Assembly: GCA_910574745.1 (NCBI GenBank)
Contig: CAJTCE010000009.1
Location: 2,732-66,731, forward strand
DNA length: 64,000 bases
DNA from: Lachnospiraceae bacterium
Lineage (GTDB): Bacteria > Bacillota > Clostridia > Lachnospirales > Lachnospiraceae
Direction: 5' to 3'
Below are positions 62,113-64,000 of this stretch, piece by piece. The notes under the pieces are model-generated. The model did no database searches. It worked only from the letters and a program-made list of their open reading frames with translations, and was not told where the DNA came from. The translations under genes and the position numbers were made by a program. The stretch's first letter is position 1. Each line of letters begins with the position of its first letter.

Positions 62113-63245
62113 TCTTTTCTCCCCCTCTTTCTTCCCTCTTCCTTTTTCCTTCTGATTTCTTCTAAGGAATCCTTAAAAGGCGCTCTGGCTATACCGTACT
62201 CCGTAACAATGGCCGTGATCAGTTCATTGTCCGTTACGTCAAAGGCGGGATTAAATACTTTGATGCCTTTTGGCGCCATGGGCTCCTTATACCACATTTT
62301 TGTTACCTCTTCCGCCGGACGTTCTTCTATTTTAATTTCATCCCCTGTGGGAGTATCATAATCAATGGTGGACGTAGGGGCGCACACGTAGAAGGGCACG
62401 CCATATCTCTTTGCCACCGCAGCAACTACCGAAGTTCCGATCTTATTGGCGGCGTCTCCGTTTGCCGCCACCCTGTCGCAGCCTACAAACACAGCGTTTA
62501 CCCAGCCGTTTTTCATGACCATGGCGGACATATTGTCACAGATCAGAGTCACATCCACCCCTGACGCATGAAGCTCATAAGCCGTCAGCCTGGCCCCTTG
62601 CAAAAGAGGTCTTGTTTCATCTGCAAAAACACGGAAATGATAGCCCCGTTCCTGCCCCAGATAAATAGGCGCCGTAGCGGTGCCGTATTTACTGGTGGCA
62701 AGCTGTCCTGCGTTACAATGGGTTAAAATGCCATCCCCCGGCTTTACCAGACTTAAACCAAACTCTCCTATGGCTTTGCACATCTGAATATCTTCCTCTT
62801 TGATAGAGACGGCTTCCCTGCGAAGAATTTCAACTACTTCCTCCACCGGCTTTTTTTCTTCCCTTCCGGCCTTTAAGCACACGGCTTCCATTCTATTTAA
62901 TGCCCATGAGAGATTGACTGCGGTAGGGCGGGAAGAATTCAGATAATCTTTTTGTTCCTTAAACTTTCGGTAAAAGATTTCAAAATCTGTTTGTTTGTCC
63001 GCTCTCTTTATGGAATCCTCTTTTGATATTCTTTTGGCCAGCACATAAATGCCGAAGGCCGCCGCCACGCCGATGGCCGGCGCTCCGCGGACTTTTAGCA
63101 GATAAATAGCATCCCATATTTCCCGGGCGGTATAAAGCTTTATGATCTCAACAGTTCCCGGCAGCTTTGTCTGGTCGATGATGACGACACTTAAGTCCTT
63201 ATTATCCAAATCCACGGTTTCATATTCTATGATGCTTTTCCCCAT
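62109..63245 (-). CDS. mtnA: S-methyl-5-thioribose-1-phosphate isomerase (MtnA)
   Basis: The 378-residue enzyme has the MtnA fold and active-site motifs: [54 protein letters not shown] (catalytic Cys), [17 protein letters not shown] and [15 protein letters not shown] with catalytic Asp, and [18 protein letters not shown]. It isomerises methylthioribose-1-P, and probably 5-deoxyribose-1-P, to the ribulose form. It has a basic C-terminal tail (KRGRKE). The aldolase gene overlaps its end. No MtnK, MtnB or MtnC gene is near. Confidence 0.95.
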   Translation of the reverse strand: MGKSIIEYETVDLDNKDLSVVIIDQTKLPGTVEIIKLYTAREIWDAIYLLKVRGAPAIGVAAAFGIYVLAKRISKEDSIKRADKQTDFEIFYRKFKEQKDYLNSSRPTAVNLSWALNRMEAVCLKAGREEKKPVEEVVEILRREAVSIKEEDIQMCKAIGEFGLSLVKPGDGILTHCNAGQLATSKYGTATAPIYLGQERGYHFRVFADETRPLLQGARLTAYELHASGVDVTLICDNMSAMVMKNGWVNAVFVGCDRVAANGDAANKIGTSVVAAVAKRYGVPFYVCAPTSTIDYDTPTGDEIKIEERPAEEVTKMWYKEPMAPKGIKVFNPAFDVTDNELITAIVTEYGIARAPFKDSLEEIRRKKEEGRKRGRKE

Positions 63246-63352
63246 CTATATTTTATCCTCGCTTCCTTCTTCCGGTATTTTCCACAGATCTTTATTGCCT
63301 GCAGCGTTTTTATTTCAGTCTATGGCTTTTCTTCTTTCTTTGCAAGCCAATA

Positions 63353-63381
63353 TTGAAAAAACCACAAAAATTGTCTATAAT
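63353..63381 (+). promoter_or_regulatory. Promoter of the DHH phosphoesterase gene
   Basis: TTGAAA (63353-63358) and TATAAT (63376-63381) with a 17-bp spacer, 36 bp upstream of the start codon. Confidence 0.75.
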
Positions 63382-63417
63382 GTAATTCAGTATAGCTACA
63401 AACGGAAGGAGTTTATT

Positions 63418-64000
63418 ATGAGGTTAATTACACGTTCAGATTTTGACGGGCTTGCATGCGGCGCATTGTTAAAAGAAGCAGGCATTATTGACAGCTGGAA
63501 GTTTGCTCATCCCAAGGATTTACAGGATGGACTTGTAGAGGTAACTGAAAACGACTGTCTTGCCAATGTCCCCTTTGTAGAAGGCTGCGGACTTTGGTTT
63601 GACCACCATTCCAGCGAACACGAAAGATTACAGTTAGAAGGCAGATATAAAGGAGAAAGCCGTATCACTCCTTCCTGTGCCAGAATCATTTATGAATATT
63701 ACGGCGGTAAGGAAAAGTTTCCCCAGTTTGACGATATGATGGAAGCGGTTGACAAAGTAGATTCCGGCAATCTGACCATTGATGAAGTGCAAAATCCCAA
63801 AGGATGGATTTTGATCGGATTTTTAATGGATCCCCGTACAGGTCTGGGACGTTTCCGCAATTTTACCATTTCCAACTATCAGTTAATGGAAAACTTAATC
63901 GACGCCTGCCGCACTATGACAACGGAGGAAATCCTCAATTTATCCGACATTAAAGAGCGTATTCTGGTTTATAATGAACAGACTGAGAAATTTAAGGAAA
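63418..64000 (+). CDS. DHH-family phosphoesterase-like protein (3' end outside window)
   Basis: The frame is open from ATG 63418 (GGAAGGAG upstream) to the window end, 194 residues. It starts MRLITRSDFDGLACGALLKE, with the DHH-type DxD (SDFDG) and then FDHHSSEHERLQ (the DHH motif). Later stretches are DDMMEAVDKVDSGNLT and RTGLGRFRNFTISNYQLM. DHH proteins are metal-dependent phosphoesterases (exopolyphosphatase, nanoRNase, cyclic-dinucleotide phosphodiesterase); this short form has no clear assigned substrate. It is divergent from mtnA. Confidence 0.85.
   Translation, partial: MRLITRSDFDGLACGALLKEAGIIDSWKFAHPKDLQDGLVEVTENDCLANVPFVEGCGLWFDHHSSEHERLQLEGRYKGESRITPSCARIIYEYYGGKEKFPQFDDMMEAVDKVDSGNLTIDEVQNPKGWILIGFLMDPRTGLGRFRNFTISNYQLMENLIDACRTMTTEEILNLSDIKERILVYNEQTEKFKE

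Noticed and set aside
1-64000. tRNA, rRNA genes and known riboswitches
   Set aside because: Intergenic gaps were read on both strands; no cloverleaf, rRNA-like stretch or recognisable aptamer was seen.

Overview
The window looks like a chromosomal stretch of a gut-type Lachnospiraceae (Clostridia). Supporting signs are moderate GC, strong AGGAGG ribosome sites, spore-maturation genes (spmA, spmB), a clostridial nucleoid-associated protein, and many ABC sugar importers and glycoside hydrolases. I cannot name the genus. No rRNA, tRNA or CRISPR array was found. Almost all genes lie on the minus strand.

Region 1 (1-13.8 kb) is a polymorphic-toxin locus. It encodes a membrane protein, a 3272-residue secreted WapA-like RHS/YD-repeat protein ending in a lytic-transglycosylase-like domain, and an overlapping two-domain lipoprotein that is the likely immunity protein. 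Behind these lie remnants of older cassettes: the tail of another lysozyme-like toxin, a doubly frameshifted partner gene, and a displaced copy of the RHS core-plus-tip that appears cut by an IS630-type element at the window edge.

Region 2 (14-19 kb) carries a MarR regulator, a 37-kDa nucleoid-associated protein, an AEC transporter, an unknown protein with a HEPN-like RX4H motif, a 193-bp MITE-like inverted repeat and a membrane-anchored C39-like cysteine peptidase.

Region 3 (19.1-28.6 kb) is the most interesting metabolic locus. It is a probable C-glycoside deglycosylation operon with both C-C-cleaving deglycosidase subunits (a DUF6379-type beta subunit and a TIM-barrel alpha subunit), a Gfo/Idh/MocA oxidoreductase that could make the 3-keto-glycoside, a second isomerase/epimerase, a double-VOC protein, a ribose-type ABC importer and a divergent LacI regulator with paired operators.

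Region 4 (28.8-45.6 kb) is bracketed by spmB and spmA, which are normally adjacent but here lie 15 kb apart. Between them are a BlaI/M56 sensor pair with operator dyads, a radical-SAM DNA-repair pair under a LexA-like box, and an eight-gene sugar-acid/tetrose-type operon (RpiB, TPI, KdgT, metallo-hydrolase, Tm-1-like, class II aldolase, GntR, HPr-like). A decaying pair follows: a ribokinase with an internal deletion and a broken GH78 rhamnosidase.

Region 5 (45.8-53.7 kb) has a GH43 xylosidase, a GH42 galactosidase with an amber codon, a GPH symporter, a 5'-truncated GH5 and an AraC regulator. Region 6 (53.9-61.2 kb) is a GH32 plus MsmEFGK-type ABC operon with a divergent LacI and AACCGGTT operators, probably for sucrose or fructo-oligosaccharides. 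Region 7 (61.4-64 kb) has mtnA overlapping a class II aldolase gene, the signature of the DHAP shunt for 5'-methylthioadenosine/5'-deoxyadenosine salvage, and the start of a DHH phosphoesterase gene.
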